Assembly: GCF_009708035.1 (NCBI RefSeq) | Contig: NZ_WMBQ01000001.1 | Coordinates: forward strand, 1,674,001 to 1,738,000 | Length of the DNA stretch: 64,000 nucleotides | Direction of reading: 5' to 3' | From: Hyphomicrobium album | Lineage (GTDB): Bacteria > Pseudomonadota > Alphaproteobacteria > Rhizobiales > Hyphomicrobiaceae | Part shown: one piece after another, positions 26,569-40,272 of the stretch | How the letters are laid out: the number at the start of each line of letters is the position of its first letter | Position numbering within the stretch: position 1 is the stretch's first letter | Position numbers and translations under genes: made by a program | Notes under the pieces: model-generated | What the model saw: only the letters and a program-made list of their open reading frames with translations | Told to the model about the DNA's origin: nothing | The model's database searches: none

Positions 26569-27279
26569 CTAGATGCCCTGGCCCTCGACCTCGACGGAAA
26601 GCTCGTCGACGGCTTCCTTGGCGCCTTCCTGGTAGGGATTGATCTTGAGGATCTGCTTGTAGGCCTGCAGCGCCGCCTTCTTCTGACCGGTTTCACGCAG
26701 GATGCGGGCGAGCCCCTCAAGCGCCTTGAAGTGGTTGGGCTCGAGCGCCAGCGCGCGGCGCAAGTCGCCAGCCGCGCTCTCGTAGTTGTTCTGCAAGAAG
26801 TACACGTAGGCGCGGCGGTTCCAGCCCTCGGCGTAATCAGGCGCCAACTCGACGACGGCGTCGAGGAACTCCAGGGCCAAGTCGTTCTTCTGGTCGGTAA
26901 TGGCCTTGGCGGAGCGCGCCATGAGCACGCCGATGGTGTCGCTACCCGATTGCAGCCACATGCCCTCGATCGCCTCGGCAACGGGCGCCGCGTCGGCCGC
27001 GTCGCGCGACTGGGCGAGATGCGTGTAGAGCTCGGCGAGAAGCGAGTCGCGGTCCTGCGGTACCGGCGGCTTGGCCGATTCCTGCTTCGGCTTGACGCCG
27101 GGGAAGGTGGCGCCGGGCGGGGCCGGGATCGGTGGAAGGTTGTTGTGAGGCGCGGGAAGCGGCTTCAGGCCCTCGGTGCCTTCCAGGGGCGCAGGCGCGG
27201 GGGGCGCCTCCTGGGCAAGCAGGGCTCCGGGCACGGCCAAAAGGCCAGCGGTGGCGACAAGGAGGGCGAGGCGTGGCAT
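26569..27279 (-). CDS. secreted TPR-repeat protein
   Basis: A 236-residue periplasmic protein with a signal peptide (MPRLALLVATAGLLA...ALLAQ), a Pro-rich linker and about three tetratricopeptide-like repeats in the C-terminal 130 residues (ALEFLDAVVELAPDYAEGWN, SAAGDLRRALALEPNHFKAL, ALQAYKQILKINPYQEGA). TPRs mediate protein contacts; the partner is unknown. The ATG at 27279 gives the best signal peptide, with 27288 as an alternative. Confidence 0.85.
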   Translation of the reverse strand: MPRLALLVATAGLLAVPGALLAQEAPPAPAPLEGTEGLKPLPAPHNNLPPIPAPPGATFPGVKPKQESAKPPVPQDRDSLLAELYTHLAQSRDAADAAPVAEAIEGMWLQSGSDTIGVLMARSAKAITDQKNDLALEFLDAVVELAPDYAEGWNRRAYVYFLQNNYESAAGDLRRALALEPNHFKALEGLARILRETGQKKAALQAYKQILKINPYQEGAKEAVDELSVEVEGQGI

Positions 27280-27343
27280 TGGGCGCATCCCCAAAACATA
27301 GGATGCGGTCAGGTAAGCGTCAAAGCGTGGCGAAATTTGCGCC

Positions 27344-27469
27344 TCAGCCTTGACGCGCCTTGAAGCGCTTCTGCACCTTATTGATGATGTACACCTTGCC
27401 CTTGCGACGGACGAGGCGGTTGGCGCGATGACGACCGCGCAACGATTTCAACGAGTTCCGGACTTTCAT
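27344..27469 (-). CDS. rpmJ: 50S ribosomal protein L36
   Basis: A 41-residue basic protein, [20 protein letters not shown] followed by [21 protein letters not shown]. It is the zinc-free type of L36 (the cysteine and histidine zinc ligands of C+ L36 are absent). It lies just downstream of tRNA-Val on the same strand. It is easy to miss because of its length. Confidence 0.95.
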   Translation of the reverse strand: MKVRNSLKSLRGRHRANRLVRRKGKVYIINKVQKRFKARQG

Positions 27470-27491
27470 CTCAAACACCGATGGCAAATGA

Positions 27492-27566
<75 letters not shown>

Positions 27567-27638
27567 CAGAGGCGGGTTTCTATGCGGTCGCCCCCGCTAA
27601 GGTCAACAGTAGATTGAGCGATCCCCCGCAGGCCGCGC

Positions 27639-28025
27639 TTAGGCGGCCAAAAGCCGGTCGACCTCGCGGACCAAATCCTTGAGGTGGAACGGCTTGGAAA
27701 GCACCCGCGCGTCCTTGGGTGCGGCGGAATCGCTGTTGAGGATCACCGCGGCAAACCCGGTGATGAACATGATCTTGAGGTCCGGATCGAGCTCGCTCGC
27801 CCGCCGTGCCAGCTCGATGCCGTCCATCTTGGGCATCACGATATCGGTGAGCAGCAGGGTGAACGGCTCCGATTTCAACCGCTCGAACGCCTCCTCGCCA
27901 TTCGGATAGGCGATGACATCGTAGCCCGCCTTCTTCAGCGCGCGGACTAGGAAGCCCCGCATCGAGTCGTCGTCTTCGGCGAGGAGGATGCGGGATATCG
28001 TTACGCTTGAGGGCTTTGCGGTCAT
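27639..28025 (-). CDS. cpdR: CpdR-type single-domain response regulator
   Basis: A 128-residue stand-alone receiver domain. The acidic pair is in LLAEDDDSMRGFL, the phospho-acceptor Asp in LLLTDIVMPKMDG, the conserved Thr in IMFITGFAAV and the Lys in LSKPFHL. The IMFITGFAAV block and overall match identify CpdR, which in Caulobacter, when unphosphorylated, delivers substrates such as PdeA to ClpXP. The chain ends in Ala-Ala, consistent with CpdR itself being a ClpXP substrate. Start could be 28055 instead. Confidence 0.9.
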   Translation of the reverse strand: MTAKPSSVTISRILLAEDDDSMRGFLVRALKKAGYDVIAYPNGEEAFERLKSEPFTLLLTDIVMPKMDGIELARRASELDPDLKIMFITGFAAVILNSDSAAPKDARVLSKPFHLKDLVREVDRLLAA

Positions 28026-28343
28026 GGCTACTCTGGAACTATCCGTTTGACGCATTGGCCGGCATCGGGCGTCTGCGCGACTGTGGTGCGACTATGGTAA
28101 ACGGGAGGTGAAGCGTGCCCCGGCAACACCGCAGCCGTCTCGAAATCTCCCCGCACGAGACGTCCAGCATTACCGTCCCCCGGTGGACATATTGAGACGA
28201 CGTAGGCACAGTGAGCAAGGGTGATGTGTTTGTTGAGACGCATTGTCCCGGCGGTGCGATTTTTCGGTGTCGAGCCGCCGCCAGGCGAGTCAATGTGAGC
28301 GGCTGCAACGTCCGAGCAGTCGGAGAGAGACATCGCAAGAAGC
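28026..28343. other. divergent intergenic region cpdR / amidohydrolase
   Basis: About 320 bases carrying the promoters of two divergent genes. I searched by eye for a CtrA-type TTAA-N7-TTAA box and for hairpins and found nothing convincing; no RNA gene is evident. Confidence 0.4.
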
Positions 28344-29243
28344 ATGCCCACACACGACGGCCCCCCGATTCCAGCGGAGTTCCTGCCGCCCTTCGCCGTG
28401 TGCGCGCCGGAAGTCCAGGTCGCGCCCTTCGTGCTTTGCTCCCCCCACTCGGGACGCACGTATCCGCCGAGCTTTGTCGCTCTCTCGCGCCTAGGCCCGC
28501 TGTCGCTGCGCAAATCGGAAGATTGCTTCGTCGACGACCTGTTCCAGCCCGTGGCCCGCGCGGGCGTGCCGATGATTGCCGCGCGATTTCCCCGCGCCTT
28601 CCTCGACGTTAACCGCGAACCCTACGAGCTCGACCCCGAGCTTTTTCACGAGCCGCTGCCCGACTATGCCAACACGCAGTCGGTGCGCGTCGCCGGAGGA
28701 CTGGGCACAATTGCGCGCATTGTCGCCGACGGTGAGGAAATCTATCACCACAAGCTGCCGCTGGCCTGGGGCATGGCGCGCGTCGAGCAGCTCTACATTC
28801 CGTTCCACGCGGCGCTAGCGGAGCTCATCGAGACGACGCGCCGCCGGTTCGGCTATGCCGTCTTGATCGACTGCCACTCGATGCCGTCGGCGTCCATGGC
28901 GCCGGCTGGCGGTCCGCGCCCCGACATCGTGCTCGGCGACCGCTTCGGCGCCTCGGCCGACGGTAAGATCACCCGCTTCCTCAAGGAGGCGCTGACCGCG
29001 TTTGGCTACGAGGTGCACATGAACCGGCCGTACGCAGGCGGCTATATCACCGAGCACTACGGGCGCCCGGCGCGCGACGTCCATGCGGTTCAGATCGAGA
29101 TCAATCGGGGCCTATATCTCGATGAGCTAGCCCTGAGACCGACAGCTGGCTTCTCGAAGCTCCAAAACGATCTGCAGAGCCTCACGCCGCTGCTCCTCAA
29201 CGACCTGCCGGCGCTGCTGGAGCATCGGGCCGCCGCCGAGTAG
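28344..29243 (+). CDS. N-formylglutamate amidohydrolase-family protein (second copy)
   Basis: A 299-residue member of the same superfamily as the gene at 23.4 kb but of a distinct subgroup. Blocks include PFVLCSPHSGRTYPPSF (metal-ligand His), FLDVNREPYELDP, LIDCHSMPS and VQIEINRGLYLDE. It is usually annotated as HutG-like, hydrolysing N-formyl-L-glutamate to glutamate and formate. There are no hut genes nearby. It lies beside cpdR and upstream of hisN. Confidence 0.87.
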   Translation: MPTHDGPPIPAEFLPPFAVCAPEVQVAPFVLCSPHSGRTYPPSFVALSRLGPLSLRKSEDCFVDDLFQPVARAGVPMIAARFPRAFLDVNREPYELDPELFHEPLPDYANTQSVRVAGGLGTIARIVADGEEIYHHKLPLAWGMARVEQLYIPFHAALAELIETTRRRFGYAVLIDCHSMPSASMAPAGGPRPDIVLGDRFGASADGKITRFLKEALTAFGYEVHMNRPYAGGYITEHYGRPARDVHAVQIEINRGLYLDELALRPTAGFSKLQNDLQSLTPLLLNDLPALLEHRAAAE

Positions 29244-29396
29244 CGCCCGCAACTGAAATGTTCAGATAAGCTATGCAAATACTTCATGCTGCATCGCACA
29301 AATTCTCGCGATCTTCGCGAGGCAAATGCGGAAATGAAGCTGGAGCTTGTCGGGTTTTCCTAGACCGGCCTGGTAGCTCGGGATGAGCCTAGGCAA

Positions 29397-29460
29397 GAAA
29401 AAAGGGCCGTTCGGGTCACGAACGGCCCAAGTCTAGGGAGGAAACGCCCAAGGAGGGCTA
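29397..29460 (-). ncRNA. candidate small RNA, tandem copy A, with intrinsic terminator
   Basis: Read on the minus strand, a small stem (GCCC-loop-GGGC, 29458-29446) with loop TCCTT is followed by the single-stranded stretch GTTTCCTCCCTAGACTT. A perfect 10-bp terminator stem (GGGCCGTTCG / CGAACGGCCC) and a T-run come next. The C-rich CCTCCC is complementary to Shine-Dalgarno sequences. The 5' end is not determined; a weak TTGAAA-17-TAGCTT promoter lies upstream. No protein is encoded. Nearly the same unit recurs at 29590-29650. Confidence 0.6.
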
Positions 29461-29590
29461 CGACACACGAGCCGGGCTCGCGATGTCGCATCGCAAAAGC
29501 TACTGGTGCGGCGCAGCAATTTCAAATGCATTTTTTGCAGAGCAGCCCTTCCAAAAACAGGGGCTCGTGCGGTTCGGGCGTCCCGGCATG

Positions 29591-29650
29591 AAAAAAGGCC
29601 GTTCGGAGGACGAACGGCCCAAGTCTAGGGAGGAAACGCCCAAGTGGGCA
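29591..29650 (-). ncRNA. candidate small RNA, tandem copy B, with intrinsic terminator
   Basis: Same layout as copy A on the minus strand: GCCC/GGGC stem with a different loop (ACTT), the identical linker GGGCGTTTCCTCCCTAGACT, then a 9-bp terminator stem (GGCCGTTCG / CGAACGGCC) and six T residues. The linker is base-identical to copy A, while the terminator loop differs, so what is conserved is the C-rich linker. Transcription start not located. Confidence 0.6.
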
Positions 29651-29886
29651 AACGGTAGTCTGGATCGACCAGCGCCACCGCGCTATCGAGATATGAGCCT
29701 GTTCGCAGTCGCCATCAACCAACCCCACAGCGGGCGGAGCGTATTGCCGATAGAATGTCGCCTGCTAGCAACACTTATTGATCCTCGGCCACATGTCATA
29801 AACATGCAAGGTGTAGATAAGCAGCTTATGCCCGAAATGAGCTTAGTTCTATTCGGCCACGAGTTCGCGCCGTCGGGTGTAATACT

Positions 29887-30690
29887 GTGACAAAACAGAC
29901 GCAGCCCGTCCTGCAAGACCTCGTAGCCTTCGCCCACGTCCTGGCGGACGCCTCCGGAGAAACCATCCGGCCATACTTCCGCTCGGCGCTGACGGTTTCC
30001 AACAAGGCCGCCGGAGGCGCCTTCGATCCGGTGACCGCGGCCGATGAAGCGGCCGAGCGGGTCATCGCGGCGGCGGTCGCCGAGCGTTGGCCCGATCACG
30101 GGTTCGTCGGCGAGGAGCACGGGGAAACGCGTCCCGACGCCCGCTACCGCTGGGTCGTCGACCCGATCGACGGCACCCGCGCCTTCATCATGGGCGCCCC
30201 GATGTGGGGCACTTTGATCGGCCTGCTCGACGAGGGCACACCGGTGCTCGGGCTGATGGATCAACCCTTCACCCGCGAGCGATACTGGTCGGACGCGGCC
30301 GCCGCTTACATGCGGACGCCCGACGGCGAGCAGACGATCACGACGCGGCCGTGTGCCCAGCTCGCCGACGCGATCCTATCGACGACACATCCGGACCTAT
30401 TCGCTGCGGGAGAGGAGGCCGACGCCTTCGGACGCCTCAAGGCGCAGGTGCGCATGACTCGCTATGGCGGCGACTGCTACAGCTACTGCCTGCTGGCCGC
30501 CGGTTTCATCGATCTCGTCGTCGAGTCGGGGCTAAAGCCCTACGACATTGTCGCGCTCATCCCCATCATCGAGCGAGCGGGCGGGCGCGTCACCACCTGG
30601 GACGGCAAGCCGGCTACCGCGGGTGGACGCATCGTGGCCTCAGGTGACGTACGGCTGCACGAGGCCGCAATGGCCGTGCTGAGCGGCTGA
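29887..30690 (+). CDS. hisN: histidinol-phosphatase, inositol monophosphatase family
   Basis: A 267-residue metal-dependent phosphatase. Motif A, WVVDPIDGTRAFIMG, and the upstream GFVGEEHGE supply the metal-binding acids. Motif B, GLKPYDIVALIPIIERAGG, is typical of HisN-type histidinol-phosphate phosphatases used by actinobacteria and many alphaproteobacteria in histidine synthesis. The GTG at 29887 is the start. It converges with the PldB-like gene, six bases apart. A general inositol-phosphatase role cannot be fully excluded. Confidence 0.88.
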   Translation: MTKQTQPVLQDLVAFAHVLADASGETIRPYFRSALTVSNKAAGGAFDPVTAADEAAERVIAAAVAERWPDHGFVGEEHGETRPDARYRWVVDPIDGTRAFIMGAPMWGTLIGLLDEGTPVLGLMDQPFTRERYWSDAAAAYMRTPDGEQTITTRPCAQLADAILSTTHPDLFAAGEEADAFGRLKAQVRMTRYGGDCYSYCLLAAGFIDLVVESGLKPYDIVALIPIIERAGGRVTTWDGKPATAGGRIVASGDVRLHEAAMAVLSG

Positions 30691-30696
30691 CGCGGG

Positions 30697-31656
30697 TCAG
30701 GCGACCTTCATCTCGACGCCGAGATAGGCGTCGAACGCCGCCCAGAAGCGGGTGCGCACGGCGTCGTTCTCCTGCAGGATCTCGTGCTTCGATCCCGGCA
30801 TAAGGATGCAGGATGACACCTTGGCGCGCACGGCGAAGTCCTCGACCGCGCGCGTTGAAACGATGGTGTCGTTGCCGGCGGCGAACATGAGCAGCGGAAC
30901 GTTGATGCGCGCCGGAAAATCGGGCGCATTGAGCATCCGGCAGGAGCGCAGGGCACTCTTGAGCCAGCCGACGGTCGGCGATCCGAGGCCCAGCGCGGGC
31001 GCGAGATCGAGCACCGCCTTCGTGCGCTGCCAGCGCTCGGGGTCCGAGGTCAGCTCGTTGCCTTCGAATTTCCGGTGCGCGTAGACCTGATCGGAGCCGC
31101 CGACCACGTAGGCGGTGGACATGCCGAACAGCGACATGGTTTCGGCATAGGTCTGCGCGCGCGACGCCGTGGTGCCGAGGCAGGCCTCGTTGATGGCGAC
31201 CATCGGCGCCGTGAGGACGATCCGTTCGAACCAGAGGCCGGGCATCGTGGCATTGCGCAGGAGGATGCTACCGCCCATTGAGTGCCCGAGCCCGACGAAC
31301 GGCGGCGGGCAATCCGGAAGGACGATGTCCTTCATGAAGCGGATGAGGTCGCGGTCGTACTCCCAGAAGCCGCGCACGTGACCTTTGTGCGGGTTGGACA
31401 GCATGCGCTGCGAGCCGCCCTGCCCGCGCCAATCCATCGTCGCCACGGCAAAGCCGCGCCGGCGCAAGTCCGCGATGACCTCGAAATACTTCTCGATGAA
31501 CTCGGCCCTGCCGCCGAACAGGCAGATGGTGCCGCGCCGCGGCAGTCGCGTCGCATCCCAGCGCGCATAGCGCAGCTCCGCGCCGTCATAGCCCTTGAAG
31601 GCTCCGACGGCGCCCCCGCTCGGAACCGGGTTCTTAGCGAGCGATACCAGCTGCAT
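30697..31656 (-). CDS. alpha/beta hydrolase, lysophospholipase L2 (PldB)-like
   Basis: A 319-residue serine hydrolase. The oxyanion region is ICLFGGRAEFIEKY, the nucleophile elbow is GLGHSMGGSI (Ser), the acid lies in FAAGNDTIV and the His in PGSKHEIL. The FDWRGxG-like MDWRGQGGSQR and GFWEYDRDL blocks are typical of PldB/monoglyceride-lipase-type enzymes. No signal peptide is present. Likely cytoplasmic or membrane-peripheral lipid hydrolase. Confidence 0.87.
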   Translation of the reverse strand: MQLVSLAKNPVPSGGAVGAFKGYDGAELRYARWDATRLPRRGTICLFGGRAEFIEKYFEVIADLRRRGFAVATMDWRGQGGSQRMLSNPHKGHVRGFWEYDRDLIRFMKDIVLPDCPPPFVGLGHSMGGSILLRNATMPGLWFERIVLTAPMVAINEACLGTTASRAQTYAETMSLFGMSTAYVVGGSDQVYAHRKFEGNELTSDPERWQRTKAVLDLAPALGLGSPTVGWLKSALRSCRMLNAPDFPARINVPLLMFAAGNDTIVSTRAVEDFAVRAKVSSCILMPGSKHEILQENDAVRTRFWAAFDAYLGVEMKVA

Positions 31657-31749
31657 CGCGCCCCCTCAGCGTTGGCCGACTCTTCGCCGCTATCATACAG
31701 GCGGCGAAGAGATGCGGCCACGGTGCTGTGGGGCGCTGTTGGGCGCGTA

Positions 31750-32190
31750 TCAGTAGTACGGTCGGCGGTCCCAGTGGCGGCGCGGGCCGTCCGCAAAGCG
31801 GCCCCAGCGGCCGTAGATGGGGCGAGCGTCGACCACCTCGCCGCTGCACCGGTCGATGGTCAGCTCGAACATGCGGCCCGACGGGCGCCGGGCCTTGACA
31901 AGGACGACGCGGTCGCGGGGCTCGACCGCGTGGAAGCCGCGCCAGCCGGCCGCACGCAGGCGGTCGCGGGCGACCTCACGCGGGACGCAGCGCGACTCGG
32001 CATAGGCCGGCGGCGGATACGGCGGCTCGAAATCGTCGGGAACGTCAGCGTAGCGATCGGGGGGAGGCGGGCCCTCGCCGTACTCGTCGTAGGGAGGCTC
32101 ATAAAGGTCGGCTGCGGTGGCGGGCGCAGCAAAGACGGCAGTGGACACGGCAAGCGCAATTGCCGCGGCGAAACGGGCGTACGCTGGCAT
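31750..32190 (-). CDS. secreted hypothetical protein
   Basis: A 146-residue protein with a signal peptide (AIALAVSTAVFAAPATAA), then an acidic Pro/Tyr-rich linker and a C-terminal domain. The domain has a Cys pair (SRCVPREVARDRLRAAGWRGF and IDRCSGEVVDARPIYG), probably disulfide-linked in the periplasm, and ends in a basic RRHWDRRPYY tail. A similar CxxxxVxRxLxxxGW...RCxGxV layout is common in hypothetical secreted proteins of Hyphomicrobiales. Divergent from hsp20. Confidence 0.75.
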   Translation of the reverse strand: MPAYARFAAAIALAVSTAVFAAPATAADLYEPPYDEYGEGPPPPDRYADVPDDFEPPYPPPAYAESRCVPREVARDRLRAAGWRGFHAVEPRDRVVLVKARRPSGRMFELTIDRCSGEVVDARPIYGRWGRFADGPRRHWDRRPYY

Positions 32191-32371
32191 AACGGAACTC
32201 CTCGAACCGGGATGGTTGTGGCTGCTTCCCAAAGCCCCGCCAGGGTGCTGCCGCCAACATGAACCGCGCCTGAAGGCAGACCGGTTTTCCGTTGCGAGAA
32301 AGTCACTTGCCCTCTCGCTCACGCGGCCCGAGGCGGCTTGAACGCCCTCCGGCTCCACCTAAATAGAAGGC

Positions 32372-32462
32372 TGCGCACGCCCCGCGGGGGTGCGCATCAG
32401 AAGACCGCCTGGCCGTTCCGGCAGGCGCAACTGCATGTCGCTCAATCATGGAGGATATGTTC
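32372..32462 (+). promoter_or_regulatory. ROSE-type RNA thermometer in the hsp20 leader
   Basis: Three consecutive hairpins precede hsp20: TGCGCAC/GTGCGCA (32372-32396), GCCT-GCCG/CGGC-AGGC (32407-32426), and a 3' stem from C32434 to G32459 that masks the ribosome site GGAGGA (32450-32455). In the 3' stem the strand TCGCT (32438-32442) faces GAGGA with a G-G apposition (G32440 / G32453). This matches the U-U/C-GCU signature and anti-Shine-Dalgarno G of rhizobial ROSE elements, which melt on heating. Confidence 0.75.
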
Positions 32463-32909
32463 ATGCGACAGTTCGATTTTGCCCCTCTCTATCGCTCGAC
32501 CGTCGGGTTCGACCGTTTGGCCCAGATGCTCGACAGCGCCGGTGGCTTCGAGGCGGAAGGCTACCCGCCCTACAACATCGAGCGTCTCGGCGATAACGAG
32601 TACCGCATCACCATGGCGGTCGCCGGCTTCACCAAGGACGAGTTCAACATCGAGGTGAAGGAGAACTCCCTCGTCGTGTCCGGCCAGAAGGCCGCGGACG
32701 ACAAGCAGCGCGTTTTCCTGCACCGTGGCATTGCCGCGCGCTCGTTCGAGCGGCGTTTCCAGCTCGCCGACCACGTCGAGGTGAAAGGCGCCGATTTCAG
32801 CGACGGCCTGCTGCACATCGATCTCGTGCGCAACCTGCCTGAGCGGATGAAGCCGCGCACGATCTCGATCGGATCTGGTTCTCCCAAGCAGATCGAAGCC
32901 GCTGCGTAA
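32463..32909 (+). CDS. small heat shock protein Hsp20 (IbpA-like)
   Basis: A 148-residue alpha-crystallin-domain chaperone that holds unfolding proteins. The start MRQFDFAPLYRSTVGFDRL and the core NIERLGDNEYRITMAVAGF...VVSGQK identify the IbpA class A small Hsp of Hyphomicrobiales; the LHRGIAARSFERRFQLAD block and a short C-terminal tail follow. The ATG at 32463 is chosen because GGAGGA lies eight bases before it; the ATG at 32448 lies upstream of that site. Translation is probably controlled by the ROSE element before it. Confidence 0.93.
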   Translation: MRQFDFAPLYRSTVGFDRLAQMLDSAGGFEAEGYPPYNIERLGDNEYRITMAVAGFTKDEFNIEVKENSLVVSGQKAADDKQRVFLHRGIAARSFERRFQLADHVEVKGADFSDGLLHIDLVRNLPERMKPRTISIGSGSPKQIEAAA

Positions 32910-33328
32910 GCCGCTTCAAGCTTCCTCGTAAGCCACGCGCGGGCGGTCGCCGACGTACGGCGGCCGCCTTTTCTTGCCGGCCCGCTGCGACGCTTGTGCA
33001 GGCTGCAGAAATCTGCGAAGCTCGGCTGAAAGGTCAGTACTCCTGTCCTTTATGGATCGCGGCCGGGACGCCTATTCGCGCCTTGGCCGTCGGCCATGAC
33101 CGGCGGGAGCGAGCGAGGTGTTCGTAGAGATGCGCCCCATTGGCGAGCCAGCCGTCATCTCCGGCCGGCGCCAGCCGCCCGCGGCGATATCCCCGGCACC
33201 AGCGCTCCGCTTCCTCTACGTTCTTGACTAACCCAGGCTGAGGTCGATCAATCGGTCGTTCGCGGCCCGCGATCCGTCCGAACCGAGCATAATTGAAGGC
33301 TGCAGCGTCCCGTACCCGAGGTCGCAGT
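32910..33328. other. hsp20-gltB intergenic region
   Basis: About 420 bases holding the hsp20 terminator and the gltB promoter region. A coding-like open frame exists on the minus strand (33034 upward) but has no acceptable start codon outside gltB. I see no other element. Confidence 0.4.
32942..32975 (+). terminator. intrinsic terminator of hsp20
   Basis: An 11-bp stem GGCGGTCGCCG / CGGCGGCCGCC (one T-G wobble) with loop ACGTA, followed by TTTTCTT, 33 bases after the hsp20 stop codon. Confidence 0.85.
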
Positions 33329-38050
<4,722 letters not shown>

Positions 38051-38131
38051 AGAATTTCGCCTCTCCATGAAATGATGGCCGGGGCAGCGGCACCGGGGCT
38101 ACGGAGCCGGCGCCGCGAATAGGGAATGGTT

Positions 38132-39577
<1,446 letters not shown>

Positions 39578-39603
39578 CTTCCCTGCCGGAACGCCCGTGA
39601 AGC

Positions 39604-39631
39604 GGGAGCGCGGGATGATCCCGCGGCTCCC
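39604..39631. terminator. hairpin between convergent gltD and cupredoxin genes
   Basis: A 12-bp stem (GGGAGC GCGGGA / TCCCGC GCTCCC) with one bulged G and a TGA loop, 26 bases after the gltD stop and 12 bases before the end of the converging gene. No T-run follows, so it is a terminator-like bidirectional hairpin. Confidence 0.45.
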
Positions 39632-39642
39632 TCCGTAATCAA

Positions 39643-40146
39643 TCAATACCCGTACCCATACGAGGGCTTGGCCTTCCGCTTCTTCGGAGCGGGGGCCTCT
39701 TCAGCCGGCTCTTCCGCCTGCACCTTGGGCTCCGTCTTCGGCTCGGCAGCGCCCGCCGCTTCCCCGGCAGGGGCCTCCGCCGCGGCGACGGTGATCGTCC
39801 CCCGCATGCTCTTGGGATGAACGGCGCAGTGATAGTGGATGGTGCCGGCGGCCCCGAACTTCTGGCTGGGAGGGTTGGTGCTGTCGAATGCACCGGTATC
39901 AGTCAAAACGTCGCCTTCCGAATCGGGAACGAGCTGATGCGGAACGTCGGAATCGACCGCCACCCATTTGATGGCTTGGCCTTCCTTGATCTTGGCGTTC
40001 GTATCGGAAAACACGAACTTGCCGTCGTCATTCTTGACGATGGCGATGGCCTTCACGTCGTCGGCCGCCGCGACGGAAAGGTATGAGTAGACAAAGCCGA
40101 ACGCCGACAGGGCGGATAGCCCGGCCACGAGCATCAACTTGCGCAT
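39643..40146 (-). CDS. secreted cupredoxin (plastocyanin-like) with charged tail
   Basis: A 167-residue periplasmic blue-copper-type protein. After a signal peptide (AGLSALSAFGFVYSYLSVAAA) the cupredoxin fold has the ligand His in DSDVPHQLV and the Cys-His-Met set in YHCAVHPKSM, so a type 1 copper site is likely. The C terminus carries an Ala/Pro/Glu stretch, a basic PKKRKAKP segment and ends YGYGY. It could carry electrons in the periplasm; the partner is unknown. Start set at 40146 with AAGGAG before it. Confidence 0.88.
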   Translation of the reverse strand: MRKLMLVAGLSALSAFGFVYSYLSVAAADDVKAIAIVKNDDGKFVFSDTNAKIKEGQAIKWVAVDSDVPHQLVPDSEGDVLTDTGAFDSTNPPSQKFGAAGTIHYHCAVHPKSMRGTITVAAAEAPAGEAAGAAEPKTEPKVQAEEPAEEAPAPKKRKAKPSYGYGY

Positions 40147-40272
40147 GGTATCTCCTTGCTGATGAGGTTTTGAGGGCCCCCATCTATCCGGCTCGCCAGC
40201 AGCCGATTGTTCCCTAGGTAACAGGGGCTGCAATTCGAGCTGTCGCGGGAGAGCGAGCGAGTTGCGGTCGCT

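Noticed and set aside
29483-29890. 135-codon plus-strand frame across the repeat units
   Set aside because: It runs through the second hairpin/terminator unit in the wrong sense and has no family character or ribosome site.
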